Below, piece after piece: positions 1-8,347 of a stretch of DNA of 64,000 bases. How positions within the stretch are numbered: the first letter of the stretch is position 1; every line of letters starts with the position of its first letter. The notes beneath the pieces were generated by a model. The model worked only from the letters and a program-made list of their open reading frames with translations. It had not been told where the DNA came from and made no database searches. This stretch comes from Glutamicibacter halophytocola. Lineage in GTDB: Bacteria > Actinomycetota > Actinomycetes > Actinomycetales > Micrococcaceae. Both the position numbers and the translations under genes were made by a program. Where the stretch lies: the NCBI RefSeq assembly GCF_001302565.1, contig NZ_CP012750.1:1178001-1242000 (forward strand). The letters run 5' to 3'.

Positions 1-155
1 ATGGGAATAACGCAGACTAAGCCGATCCTACAGAGTTGACCTTTGAGATTCATGGAAGGAGCCCCATCTCGCATCAGGCGATGGCGCAGATTTTCGCGGT
101 GTATCGCGAGCGGGGCCCTGCAAGCCAGCTCGTTGCTCCGGTCAACCTGAAGTGA
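1..155 (+). other. possible 3' remnant of a gene at the window edge
   Basis: One frame is open from base 21 to the TGA at 153-155 and reads like a protein C-terminus (…ISHQAMAQIFAVYRERG…, ending in APVNLK), but it is closed upstream by TAA at 18-20. Another frame closes at 37-39. This could be the end of a frameshifted gene lying mostly outside the window. I recognise no family. The remaining bases up to 397 hold no convincing gene; an 85-codon antisense frame there looks like chance. Confidence 0.2.
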
Positions 156-397
156 AAATCAAGATCATTTTCCAAAGCAGCCGCTGGCGCGGGAACTTGG
201 CTGTTCGACCTGCACTCGAAATCGGATGAGGCCAACGCAGAAGGCAGAGTGCTCCTCGCAGAGCCAAAAGCACGTCGGTGGGGTTCCCGCGGGAGCCTAT
301 TGACCAGGCTGGCCGGGCTTCGATTCGGAAAGACAGCTCACTGGAATCCACCCTGGGTAAATTCATTTCCTGCGATAGCCGCAGTAGGATTTCAGCC

Positions 398-1240
398 ATG
401 ACCTATCGCTTTAGCCAGGTGGACGTCTTCTCCTCGGATCCCTGCCTGGGCAACCCCGTGGCAGTAATACTGGACGCGCAAGAGCTGGATGATGCCACCT
501 TGCGGCGATTCTCGGTCTGGACGAACCTGTCTGAATGCACCTTCGTGCTTCCGCCCACCATTTCCGGAGCGGACTATCGCGTGCGGATCTTCAGCATGAA
601 CCTTGAATTGCCCTTTGCCGGGCACCCGACGTTGGGTACGGCTCGTGCCTGGTTGGATGCCGGGGGAGTGCCTGCAAACGACGGCATGATTATTCAAGAA
701 TGCGAAGCAGGGCTAGTGCCCATCCGCATTGAAGGAGACCTGTTGTCCTTCGCCGCGCCACCACTCCAGCGGTCTGGACCGGTAGATCCACAATTAGCTG
801 ATGAGCTCTTGGACATCCTTGGCGCGGATCCGGCACGGGTTCTTGATATGCAGTGGCTGGATAATGGCCCGGGCTGGGTTGGTGTTCTGATGGATAGTGC
901 CCAGAGCGTGCTGGACCTGTGGCCCGATGCCTCAAATTATCCTGGACGATGGGATATCGGCGTTATAGGTGCACACCCCGAAGGTTCAGAAAAAGCCTTT
1001 GAAGTCCGTGGTTTCTTCACCGAAGGCACCGAACCGCTGCGTGAAGATCCCGTGACTGGAAGCCTCAATGCCTCAGCTGCACAATGGCTCATTGCCACTG
1101 GCCGTGCCACAGCTCCGTACATTGCTGGCCAGGGAAGCGCGATGGGACGCAACGGAGAAATATTCATCAGCGCACAGGACGAGCAACTGTGGGTTGGCGG
1201 CCGTGCCGAGGTCATTTTGAGCGGCACCGCCAATCTTTAG
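398..1240 (+). CDS. PhzF family isomerase/epimerase-like protein
   Basis: This is a 280-residue protein of the PhzF family (diaminopimelate-epimerase fold). The family includes phenazine-pathway isomerases, but most members have no known substrate. Visible features are the N-terminal GNPVAV segment, the NLSECTFV motif with the glutamate (about E46) that acts as the general acid/base in PhzF, GHPTLGTA near residue 75, and DPVTGS in the C-terminal half. The length is slightly short of the usual 280-300. The frame is open from 278, but ATG at 398 begins the conserved MTYRFSQVDVF start and has a purine-rich stretch upstream. No phenazine genes are nearby, so this is probably a stand-alone cytoplasmic enzyme. 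Confidence 0.9.
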   Translation: MTYRFSQVDVFSSDPCLGNPVAVILDAQELDDATLRRFSVWTNLSECTFVLPPTISGADYRVRIFSMNLELPFAGHPTLGTARAWLDAGGVPANDGMIIQECEAGLVPIRIEGDLLSFAAPPLQRSGPVDPQLADELLDILGADPARVLDMQWLDNGPGWVGVLMDSAQSVLDLWPDASNYPGRWDIGVIGAHPEGSEKAFEVRGFFTEGTEPLREDPVTGSLNASAAQWLIATGRATAPYIAGQGSAMGRNGEIFISAQDEQLWVGGRAEVILSGTANL

Positions 1241-1292
1241 GACAGCGCCTTTCAGAGCAATAAAAAAATTGCCCCGGCCGGTTTATTTTCGG

Positions 1293-1306
1293 TTTAACGC
1301 GCTAAT
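1293..1306. promoter_or_regulatory. imperfect palindrome, possible LacI autoregulatory operator
   Basis: TTTAACGCGCTAAT is centred on CGCG, with 5 of 7 positions symmetric, and lies 22 bases before the LacI-family start. LacI-type operators usually have a central CG. It differs from the CAAAACGTTTTG sites upstream of the fructan genes, so the assignment is weak. Confidence 0.3.
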
Positions 1307-1328
1307 AGGGAATGTGAAAAAATAAAGC

Positions 1329-2363
1329 ATGGACAATAAGCTCGGAAAGTCTGCCCGGGTAGGCATCCGAGATGTTGCCGCCGCCGCAGGTGTCTCTCCC
1401 ACAACGGTTTCGCATGCGCTGAGCGGGGCGCGCGCCATCAATCCGGAAACCCGCGTGCGGGTCCTGGAGATCGCCCAGAAGCTTGGATATTCCCCGGATC
1501 TGCGGGCCAGGGGCCTGAGAAGTTCTCGAACCTTCAACGTCGGTCTGCTGAGCGACACGATTGCGGTCACTCCCTATGCCGGGTTGATCATCAGCGGCGC
1601 GCAAGATGCAGCCGCAGAGCATGAGAGCGTGGTTCTTGCGCTGGATTCCACCGGGGATGCACAACGTGAATTGATGGGCATACGAACATTGCTTGACCAC
1701 CGCGTCGATGGCCTGGTTTACGCGAGAATGTCCCATCAATCGGTCACGGTTCCCCGGGAGCTCGACGGGATCCCGGTGGTGCTGGCCAATGCCTCCAGCG
1801 CCGAATCGAAATATTCATCGGTGGTTCCCGATGAACAGCAAATCGGCCTGGATGCAACTGGCCATCTGCTCGGTGTCGGCCATGAGCGCATTGGGTTTGC
1901 AACGGTGACGGAGAACGTTCCGGCCGCCGCGGGCCGCGAGCTTGGCTATCGTTCGGCCATTCAGGCGGCCGGTCTGCCAGTGAATGAGGCCTGGATTTCT
2001 GCGTCCACCGGTGATGCCAAGGGTGGCCGGGAAGCCGGTCGTGCCATTCTTGACCGGGAAAACCGGCCCACCGCCATTTTCTGTTTTAACGATGAAATGG
2101 CGATGGGCGTGTATCAAGCAGCCAATGATCTTGGGCTGTCGATTCCCGGGGACCTATCTGTCATTGGCGTTGATGATCTTCAATTGATCACCCAGGCGCT
2201 AGTCCCAAACCTGACTACTATCGCCTTGCCGCACTACCAGATGGGCCATTGGGCTGTGTCACAGCTTTTTGCCCAAGCAGCGGCCGAGCCAAACGCCCAC
2301 AAGGCAGAACGATTGCTTTGCCAGCTGGTTCAACGAGATTCAGTCAAGGCTCCGAAGGGCTAG
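1329..2363 (+). CDS. LacI family transcriptional regulator (probably of fructan use)
   Basis: This is a 344-residue repressor-type protein. Residues about 11-60 form the LacI helix-turn-helix (IRDVAAAAGVSPTTVSHAL) and hinge (LGYSPDLRARGLRS). The remainder is a periplasmic-binding-protein-like sensor domain with the usual FCFNDEMAMGV and LSVIGVDD segments. It ends 3 bases before the end of the convergent levanase gene. Two perfect LacI-type palindromes lie in the levanase/levansucrase intergenic region, so a role as regulator of levan or fructose metabolism is likely, though inferred from context. The effector, probably a fructose derivative or oligofructan, cannot be read from sequence. Confidence 0.92.
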   Translation: MDNKLGKSARVGIRDVAAAAGVSPTTVSHALSGARAINPETRVRVLEIAQKLGYSPDLRARGLRSSRTFNVGLLSDTIAVTPYAGLIISGAQDAAAEHESVVLALDSTGDAQRELMGIRTLLDHRVDGLVYARMSHQSVTVPRELDGIPVVLANASSAESKYSSVVPDEQQIGLDATGHLLGVGHERIGFATVTENVPAAAGRELGYRSAIQAAGLPVNEAWISASTGDAKGGREAGRAILDRENRPTAIFCFNDEMAMGVYQAANDLGLSIPGDLSVIGVDDLQLITQALVPNLTTIALPHYQMGHWAVSQLFAQAAAEPNAHKAERLLCQLVQRDSVKAPKG

Positions 2364-2366
2364 GTC

Positions 2367-3998
2367 TTATTGGCGTTGGGTTGCGGCTACGGCCAACGGC
2401 GTCGTGGTTGATTCACTCACTTCTGTAGTGCCACCGAGCGACTTGACCGTGAGCTCGTGACCGCCGGGGGCCAGGAAGGCAGTGGAGCTTAGCGCCGCTT
2501 GCCCATCCTGCGCGAAAACTTCCACGGAGGTCGTGTCCACGATGATATCCAGGGAGACCTTTCCGTTGTGCGCAGGAAGCTGCTCGCTGCGAATCTCGCG
2601 GTAAGTCTCGGGCATGGTGCCAGCAACCTTGTCCTTGTCCCGGTTTAGGAACAGCTTCTGGTCCTTGAAGCTATAGCCAACAATGACGGACGCGCCCTGG
2701 GCGTCTTTCAGCTCAACTCGGGTTTCTTCGGATGGAGCCGTCGGATCCTGCGCGAGATCAACATGAAGACGATAGGCGTCAGATTCTGGCTTGCCCAGTG
2801 GAGCGACCTGATCCTCGGTCGCCAGCTGAGGCGGGGTCATTGCAGGGTCGCCTTCCAGCTCGTCCAGGGCGCCGATGGGTTCCGAGAATAGCTGGGGGTG
2901 CCCCTCAACGTCTCGCAGCGAGAGCTGTCGAACCGTGGACATGGTTCCGCCGGACCAATCGCCCAGAGGCAGGTCTGATGCGTAGGCCCAGTTATTCATC
3001 CAGCCCATCGCGTAGCGGTGCTCCGGAGGTGTGTGCGCCGCTGGGCCTTCCCAGGTAACTGCTGCATAGAAGTCGGAGCCGGCATCGAGCCAACGCGGGT
3101 CTTTTTCCTCGGGAGTGAAGTTCTTGCCATCAAAGGAACCGGTCCAATAGGCATAGCCCGTGGTTCGTCCGGAGCTTGTGCCGTTGGCGCTGATGCCCAA
3201 GACCCAGGTGGTGCGTTCAGGGTCTCCGTCCACTGGCATTTGGAATATGTCAGGGCATTCGACGATGCCCAAGCCCGTGGTTTCAAAGCCCGACTGGTAG
3301 TCCCAGGACTTCAAATCCTTGGACGTGTAGAAGCCGACCTTGCTTCCTTCAGCCAGAAGCATGAGCCATCTGCTGCGTTCTTGATCCCACACGACCTTTG
3401 GATCGCGCCAGGCTTCGACCCCGGGGTTGTCCATCACAGGGTTGGCCTCATAGGAGGTGAAAGAGTAGCCGCCGTCAGTCGAATAGAACAGCGACTGGCG
3501 CTGCACGCCATCCACCTGCTGGGTTACCAGGGAGATCACCGCGTTCTTGCCAAAGCCGGCAGTGTTCTCGGTGTCGACCACCGCGCTGCCAGTCCAGATA
3601 TCGCCAAGGCCATTCTTGTATTTTTCAATGGCCACGCCTTCATCTTTCCAATGAACGAGGTCAGTGGAAGTGGCGTGATACCACTCGGTCCCATTACCCG
3701 CAGGGTAATCAGCGTTATAGAGGTAGTAGAAGTGCCACCGGCCGTCGAGGAAAAAGGGGCGTTGCGGGTCGTTCATCCAGTTTTGCCCAGGCGTGAGGTG
3801 GGTTGCCGGACGATATTCGGACCAGGCCCCAGGGCGCTGGAATTTCGAATCAACCTGGGTGGGCGGTACCGCGCCGGGCGAAGAAGCATCCGGCTTGGAC
3901 CACAGGATTTGCCCTGTCGCCGCCGCTCCGAGCACCACCAAGCACAGTACAGCTATCGCTAAAAGCTTTCTGGAGTTCCTGGGCTGTGGTTCTGTCAT
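2367..3998 (-). CDS. secreted or membrane-anchored GH32 levanase / beta-fructosidase
   Basis: This 543-residue glycoside hydrolase family 32 enzyme would hydrolyse beta-fructosidic links in levan, inulin or sucrose. Catalytic motifs are WMNDPQ (nucleophile about D77; the usual form is WMNDPNG), WRDPK (transition-state stabiliser about D199) and ECPDIF (acid/base about E247), followed by the C-terminal beta-sandwich. Residues about 10-32 are a hydrophobic signal sequence or anchor with no lipobox. A TTG start four codons earlier (4010) is possible, but the ATG at 3998 has GGAAAGAG a few bases upstream. It is divergent from the levansucrase, sharing an intergenic region with two LacI-type operators. 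The pair can build and degrade extracellular levan. Confidence 0.93.
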   Translation of the reverse strand: MTEPQPRNSRKLLAIAVLCLVVLGAAATGQILWSKPDASSPGAVPPTQVDSKFQRPGAWSEYRPATHLTPGQNWMNDPQRPFFLDGRWHFYYLYNADYPAGNGTEWYHATSTDLVHWKDEGVAIEKYKNGLGDIWTGSAVVDTENTAGFGKNAVISLVTQQVDGVQRQSLFYSTDGGYSFTSYEANPVMDNPGVEAWRDPKVVWDQERSRWLMLLAEGSKVGFYTSKDLKSWDYQSGFETTGLGIVECPDIFQMPVDGDPERTTWVLGISANGTSSGRTTGYAYWTGSFDGKNFTPEEKDPRWLDAGSDFYAAVTWEGPAAHTPPEHRYAMGWMNNWAYASDLPLGDWSGGTMSTVRQLSLRDVEGHPQLFSEPIGALDELEGDPAMTPPQLATEDQVAPLGKPESDAYRLHVDLAQDPTAPSEETRVELKDAQGASVIVGYSFKDQKLFLNRDKDKVAGTMPETYREIRSEQLPAHNGKVSLDIIVDTTSVEVFAQDGQAALSSTAFLAPGGHELTVKSLGGTTEVSESTTTPLAVAATQRQ

Positions 3999-4084
3999 CG
4001 CTCTTTCCAATGGTCGGGTTCGAACGCCAGGCTAAATGAACGGCGCGTCTGCGTCGTCGCAAAATTTTTGGGGAGAGATCGTGC

Positions 4085-4099
4085 GTCACTACGAGTGAC
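4085..4099. repeat. inverted repeat GTCACT-ACG-AGTGAC
   Basis: This is a perfect 6-3-6 inverted repeat between the levanase and levansucrase starts, on the levanase side. It may be a binding site for a second regulator or a hairpin in the levanase leader. Nothing identifies the binding protein. Confidence 0.35.
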
Positions 4100-4122
4100 C
4101 ACTATTCACGCTAGCGAACGTC

Positions 4123-4134
4123 CAAAACGTTTTG
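4123..4134. promoter_or_regulatory. LacI-type operator, copy 1
   Basis: CAAAACGTTTTG is a perfect palindrome with the central CG typical of LacI-family operators. Its centre is 66 bp from that of copy 2, and it lies closer to the levanase. The shared 12-bp core makes chance occurrence unlikely. The binding protein is presumably the LacI regulator at 1329-2363. Confidence 0.75.
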
Positions 4135-4187
4135 CAAACAATGTGATGGAGATTTCGTAAGGTTTCCTAAAAAATGTGATCCTGCTT

Positions 4188-4201
4188 CCAAAACGTTTTG
4201 G
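4188..4201. promoter_or_regulatory. LacI-type operator, copy 2 (levansucrase side)
   Basis: CCAAAACGTTTTGG is a perfect 14-bp palindrome ending 5 bases before the -35 box of the levansucrase promoter. With copy 1 it could support looping or independent control of the two divergent genes. Confidence 0.78.
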
Positions 4202-4206
4202 ATTGA

Positions 4207-4235
4207 TTGACAGAACCTATGCAACTCCTTAGATT
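4207..4235 (+). promoter_or_regulatory. sigma-70-type promoter of levansucrase
   Basis: TTGACA (4207-4212), a 17-base spacer and TAGATT (4230-4235) form a near-consensus housekeeping promoter. The GTG start at 4307 would leave a leader of about 65 bases. Operator copy 2 abuts the -35 box. Confidence 0.75.
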
Positions 4236-4306
4236 CGACTGTGGAGAGAGCGTGTGTCGCGGTACGAGAGATTGTCCGATTCCATATCGAACAAAGGCAA
4301 ACAATC

Positions 4307-5887
4307 GTGAACAAGCAACGCACCAAACGCGGCATTCTTGCCGCAGCATTGAGCATCGGAGCGCTCGGAGCAACTTTGATTTCGGGGCCAGCCATGGCTG
4401 CCACCGAACCAGTGCCTGGCTTCCCCCAGCCAACCGAGCACACCCAGAAGGCGTACAGCCCCACCGACGATTTCACCTCGCGTTGGACCCGTGCCGATGC
4501 AAAGCAGATCAAGGCCATGTCCGACCCGAACGCGGGATCGCGTGAAAACTCCATGCCAAAGGAGTACACCATGCCTACCGTGCCCCAGGATTTCCCTGAC
4601 ATGAGCAACGAGGAAGTCTGGGTTTGGGATACTTGGCCACTGACTGACGAGCACGCCAACCAGTACAGCGTTAATGGCCAGGAGATCATCTTCTCGCTGG
4701 TTGCTGATCGCGACCTTGGTTTCGATGAGCGACACCAGTACGCGCGCATCGGATACTTCTACCGTCCAGCCGGCGTTCCTGCCGATGAGCGTCCTGAAGA
4801 TGGTGGCTGGACCTATGGCGGCCAGGTCTTCGACGAGGGCGTCACCGGAAAGATCTTCGAAGACCAGTCCTTCAGCCACCAGACCCAGTGGTCCGGTTCG
4901 GCGCGAGTAACCAAAAATGGCGAAATCAAGCTGTTCTTCACCGACGTTGCGTTCTACCGCGACAAGGACGGCAAGGACATCAAGCCGTACGACCCGCGCA
5001 TCGCATTGAGCGTTGGCCACGTCCACTCGAACAAGAATGGCGTGAAGCTCACCGGCTTCAACAAGGTCACGGAACTGCTTCAAGCAGACGGAAAGTACTA
5101 CCAGACTGCTGAGCAGAACTCGTACTTCAACTTCCGTGATCCATTCACCTTTGAGGATCCAGCGCATCCAGGCGAAACCTACATGGTTTTCGAGGGCAAC
5201 ACCGCTCAGAAGCGCGACGAAGCCAAGTGCACCTCCGAAGACCTTGGCTACCGCAAGGGTGAAACCAACGGCGAAACCGTGGAAGAGGTCAACAAGTCCG
5301 GCGCAACCTACCAGATCGGCAACGTCGGCCTGGCCCGTGCCAAGAACAAGGAGCTGACCGAGTGGGAGTTCCTGCCGCCGATCCTGTCTGCTAACTGCGT
5401 CACCGACCAGACCGAACGTCCGCAGATCTACATGCAGGATGGAAAGTACTACCTGTTCACCATTAGCCACCGCTCCACCTTCGCCGCTGGCATCGATGGC
5501 CCAGAAGGCGTCTATGGCTTCGTCGGCAACGGCATCCGCAGCGATTACCAGCCGCTGAACCGTGGTTCGGGCCTGGCATTGGGCAGTCCATCGAACCTGA
5601 ACTTTGCCGCAGGCAGCCCTTTCGCTCCTGACTATAATCAGCACCCGGGGCAATTCCAGGCATACTCGCACTACGTCATGCCTGGTGGTCTGGTGCAGTC
5701 ATTCATCGACACCATCGGCACCAAGGACAATTTCGTTCGCGGTGGCACCCTGGGCCCAACCGTGAAGCTGGACATCAAGGGCGACTCGGCAACGGTCGAC
5801 TACAACTATGGCGATAACGGGCTCGGCGCATGGGCAGATATTCCAGCCAACCGCGAGCTGAAGAATGGCAAGGCAGTAGCAAAGTAA
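4307..5887 (+). CDS. secreted GH68 levansucrase
   Basis: This 526-residue secreted enzyme would transfer fructose from sucrose to a growing levan chain, or hydrolyse sucrose. The family-68 catalytic set is complete: VWDTWP (nucleophile about D108), NFRDPF (stabiliser about D278) and TDQTERPQ (acid/base about E370), plus the WSGSA segment. The N-terminus is a Sec signal peptide (about 32 residues, ending AMA before ATEPVPG). The start is GTG at 4307, preceded by AAAGG; an upstream in-frame GTG at 4241 would destroy the signal-peptide layout. Codon use is strongly biased, like that of pnp, suggesting high expression. Control is probably by the LacI operators upstream. Confidence 0.95.
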   Translation: MNKQRTKRGILAAALSIGALGATLISGPAMAATEPVPGFPQPTEHTQKAYSPTDDFTSRWTRADAKQIKAMSDPNAGSRENSMPKEYTMPTVPQDFPDMSNEEVWVWDTWPLTDEHANQYSVNGQEIIFSLVADRDLGFDERHQYARIGYFYRPAGVPADERPEDGGWTYGGQVFDEGVTGKIFEDQSFSHQTQWSGSARVTKNGEIKLFFTDVAFYRDKDGKDIKPYDPRIALSVGHVHSNKNGVKLTGFNKVTELLQADGKYYQTAEQNSYFNFRDPFTFEDPAHPGETYMVFEGNTAQKRDEAKCTSEDLGYRKGETNGETVEEVNKSGATYQIGNVGLARAKNKELTEWEFLPPILSANCVTDQTERPQIYMQDGKYYLFTISHRSTFAAGIDGPEGVYGFVGNGIRSDYQPLNRGSGLALGSPSNLNFAAGSPFAPDYNQHPGQFQAYSHYVMPGGLVQSFIDTIGTKDNFVRGGTLGPTVKLDIKGDSATVDYNYGDNGLGAWADIPANRELKNGKAVAK

Positions 5888-5954
5888 TTTGCATCCATGG
5901 CCGCGAGAATGCGCGTCGGATGAAAATTTGCGCATGATTGCCGGCAGTGGCAAC

Positions 5955-5990
5955 GGCCGCTCCACCAACGTTGAGTTGGGGGGAGCGGCC
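5955..5990 (+). terminator. GC-rich hairpin after levansucrase
   Basis: GGCCGCTCC (5955-5963) pairs with GGAGCGGCC (5982-5990), and an inner CAAC/GTTG adds stability. There is no clear T-run, as is common in high-GC genomes. Confidence 0.6.
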
Positions 5991-6159
5991 TTCGCCGTAT
6001 TGATGGAACGCCAGCCAACCGGTCAACGGCACCCTGGCGTCCAAGTTGTTGAAATCGCGTGGCAATGGACATGATGCGAAAGAACCAAGGGCACTTCCTG
6101 TTGCCCAGATTATTCATGGACAGGTGGCTTGCCCGCAAGGCTCATTCGACGGTGCAACC

Positions 6160-6516
6160 ATGGCCGCTGAACCAATGCCTTTGTCAGGGCTTGGAAAAAC
6201 GAGCTTGAGGGAACAGGCTCTGACCGCTTTGCGCCAAGCCATCATCACCGGTCAACTGGCACCAGAAAAGCACTTGGTGGAAACCGAGCTGCCCGAAATG
6301 CTGAACATTTCCCGTGGCACCTTGCGCGAAGCCTTGCGCCAGCTGCAGCAGGAGGGCCTGGTTGCACCTGGCCGGCGAGGCCGGCTGGCCGTACGCAGCC
6401 TGGACGTAAAAGAGATCAGGGATATCTTTGCAGTTCGTGCTGCCTTGGAAACCCTGGCTGCCGCGGTCATCAGCGCCCACATGGATACCGCGGCGGAAGT
6501 ACTCGTAACTCCGTAA
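6160..6516 (+). pseudogene. truncated GntR/FadR-type regulator
   Basis: The reading frame gives 118 residues. An intact winged helix-turn-helix (about 12-78; SLREQALTALRQAIITGQL and ISRGTLREALRQLQQEGLV) is followed by only the first helix of an FCD ligand-binding domain (EIRDIFAVRAALETLAA) and then a stop. Family members run about 210-240 residues, so roughly half the sensor domain is missing. The 48 bases between the stop and the next terminator contain no continuation I can recognise. It is probably a deletion remnant, although a short DNA-binding protein could still be made. Confidence 0.75.
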
Positions 6517-6564
6517 CTGCAGCGGCCTGATCGACCAGGCCTGCACCACAGGCACAGATCCAAG

Positions 6565-6613
6565 GCAACGCGCAAGAACCAGTAGCTTTTATTGGTTTTT
6601 GCGCGTTGCTTTT
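6565..6613 (+). terminator. strong hairpin terminator
   Basis: GCAACGCGCAA (6565-6575) pairs with TTGCGCGTTGC (6599-6609), extended inward by ACCA/TGGT, and is followed by TTTT. It ends the broken GntR transcript and could also serve the convergent DUF1883 gene. Confidence 0.8.
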
Positions 6614-6653
6614 CCCGGGGTGGGCTTTTGATCCTGGAGCTCGGAGCCGGTCC

Positions 6654-6956
6654 CTAGGCTCTGCGTTCTTCGAGTTTCTGCGGTGGAACGATGCTGACTT
6701 CATGGCGCACGCCTCGGCCAGGCAAGCCATCAAGATCAATGGCTAGGAACCAGGGACCGGAATGGGGAACCTTGAGCCGATAGGGTGCCCGGCGAGCGAT
6801 TCCACCGTGGAATGCGTATTTTTCACCGTCTTCAAATGCAGCGAAATTCTCCGGATCCATCAACCGCACATTGGCCGGTCCGCTGAGTGTCACCACCAGG
6901 ACGCTTCCGCGTTCCAGGTAGTCCCATGAATGTTCTGCAAAATTTGGTTCAGCCAC
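6654..6956 (-). CDS. DUF1883 family protein
   Basis: This 100-residue protein matches the small DUF1883 family by overall pattern: an early GSVLVVTLSGPANVRLMD strand pair, then FHGGIARRAPYRLKVPHSG and WFLAIDLDG in a compact all-beta fold. No catalytic residues, signal peptide or membrane segment are seen. The start is GTG at 6956, with GGAAAG upstream. It stands alone between two hairpins and has no known function. Members often occur near stress or defence genes, but nothing here supports a specific role. Confidence 0.75.
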   Translation of the reverse strand: MAEPNFAEHSWDYLERGSVLVVTLSGPANVRLMDPENFAAFEDGEKYAFHGGIARRAPYRLKVPHSGPWFLAIDLDGLPGRGVRHEVSIVPPQKLEERRA

Positions 6957-6997
6957 GTGGAAACTTTCCGGCGAAAAAGAATTATTGGATAAGCGAA

Positions 6998-7041
6998 CGG
7001 CGTCCGAAACACCAACATATCAGCTGATGAATCGGACGCCG
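6998..7041 (-). terminator. hairpin after the alcohol dehydrogenase
   Basis: CGGCGTCCGA (6998-7007) and TCGGACGCCG (7032-7041) form a perfect 10-bp stem with a 24-base loop that itself contains the palindrome ATCAGCTGAT. It lies just downstream of the alcohol dehydrogenase stop on the minus strand. Confidence 0.55.
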
Positions 7042-7056
7042 CTATCGCTTTGAGGC

Positions 7057-8103
7057 TTAGGCCATCGTCGCGGTATCGATGACGAAGCGGTAGCGAACAT
7101 CCGACTTCAGGACGCGCTCGTAGGCCTCGTTGATCTGGTCTGCGGAGATGACTTCAATTTCTGCACCGAGGCCGTGCTCGCCACAGAAGTCCAGCATGTC
7201 CTGGGTTTCCTTGATGCCGCCAATATTGGAGCCAGCGAAGGAGCGCCGGCCACCGATCAGGGCAAAAGCGTTGACTGGAAGTGGCTCGGCTGGAGCGCCA
7301 ACGTTGACCAAGGTGCCGTCAACGCGTAGCAGCTGCAGGAAGGCACTGATGTCGATGGACGCGCTGACCGTGTTGATGATCAGGTCGAACTTCTTGTGCA
7401 GATCCTTGAAAGTGCTCTCATCGCTGGTGGCGCGGTAGTCGCTGGCACCAAGCTTGAGACCATCTTCCTTCTTCTTGAGCGACTGCGACAGGACAGTCAC
7501 GTCGGCACCCATCGCGTTGGCAATCTTTACTGCCATGTGGCCCAAGCCGCCAAGGCCGATCACGGCCACCTTCTTGCCTGGACCTGCGCCCCAGTGCTGC
7601 AATGGCGAGTAGGTGGTGATTCCGGCGCAGAGCAGGGGAGCGGCAACGTCAAGGTCGATGCTGTCCGGGATGCTCAACACAAAATCCTCGGTCACAACCA
7701 CGTTGGTGGTGTAGCCGCCCTGGGTTACGGTGCCGTCGCGGTCGATGGCGCCGTAGGTGCCGACCATGCCCTCAACACAGAACTGTTCCAGGCCCTCGAG
7801 GCACTGCTCGCACTTGCCGCAGGAATTGACCATGCAGCCCACGCCGACGCGGTCGCCGACCTTGTGCTTGGTGACTTCGGAACCAACTTCCGCCACGATG
7901 CCGGCAATTTCATGGCCTGGAGCCAGCGGGTAGGACTGTGGTCCCCAGTCGCCGCGGACGGTATGGATGTCGGAGTGGCAGATGCCCGCGAACTTGATGT
8001 CAATCAAGACATCGTGCGGGCCGACTTCGCGACGTTCGATCTGGATCGGAGCCAGTGGCTCAGTTGCTGATGGGGCTGCGTAGGCGTTGGCCATAGTTGT
8101 CAT
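7057..8103 (-). CDS. zinc-dependent NAD(P) alcohol dehydrogenase, cinnamyl-alcohol-dehydrogenase type
   Basis: This is a 348-residue medium-chain dehydrogenase/reductase. The catalytic zinc site is seen in GICHSD and PGHEIAG. The structural zinc is held by the cysteine cluster in [18 protein letters not shown]. The nucleotide fold has [14 protein letters not shown]. The pattern matches the CAD/YahK subgroup, which reduces many aldehydes with NADPH; the physiological substrate is unknown. ATG 8103 and an in-frame ATG three codons later are both plausible, with AAGGAAGA upstream. The 244 bases between it and the MFS gene hold no gene I can support. Confidence 0.93.
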   Translation of the reverse strand: MTTMANAYAAPSATEPLAPIQIERREVGPHDVLIDIKFAGICHSDIHTVRGDWGPQSYPLAPGHEIAGIVAEVGSEVTKHKVGDRVGVGCMVNSCGKCEQCLEGLEQFCVEGMVGTYGAIDRDGTVTQGGYTTNVVVTEDFVLSIPDSIDLDVAAPLLCAGITTYSPLQHWGAGPGKKVAVIGLGGLGHMAVKIANAMGADVTVLSQSLKKKEDGLKLGASDYRATSDESTFKDLHKKFDLIINTVSASIDISAFLQLLRVDGTLVNVGAPAEPLPVNAFALIGGRRSFAGSNIGGIKETQDMLDFCGEHGLGAEIEVISADQINEAYERVLKSDVRYRFVIDTATMA

Positions 8104-8347
8104 AGGAGTGTTCTTCCTTTGTTTTTCTGTTTACTTGTTACCGTTCACCGATGTCGGTTCACGGAGGTATTCAGTTGCTGGCGAATCCAGATTTTCGCGC
8201 ATTGCCGCTGGCTGGTCCTGTGGGATCTGATGTCCAGCGGGAGAAATATGACTAATTCCCTTTAGCGACAACAGCGGTCGATCAGCAAATAATCCCACCT
8301 GGACGAGATTTTTGCCTTTTATTTTCAGCGGGCTGGCAGCTGGCAGG

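Noticed and set aside
142..399. 85-codon minus-strand frame at the left edge
   Set aside because: No family resemblance, no ribosome site, and it lies antisense to the upstream region of the PhzF gene.
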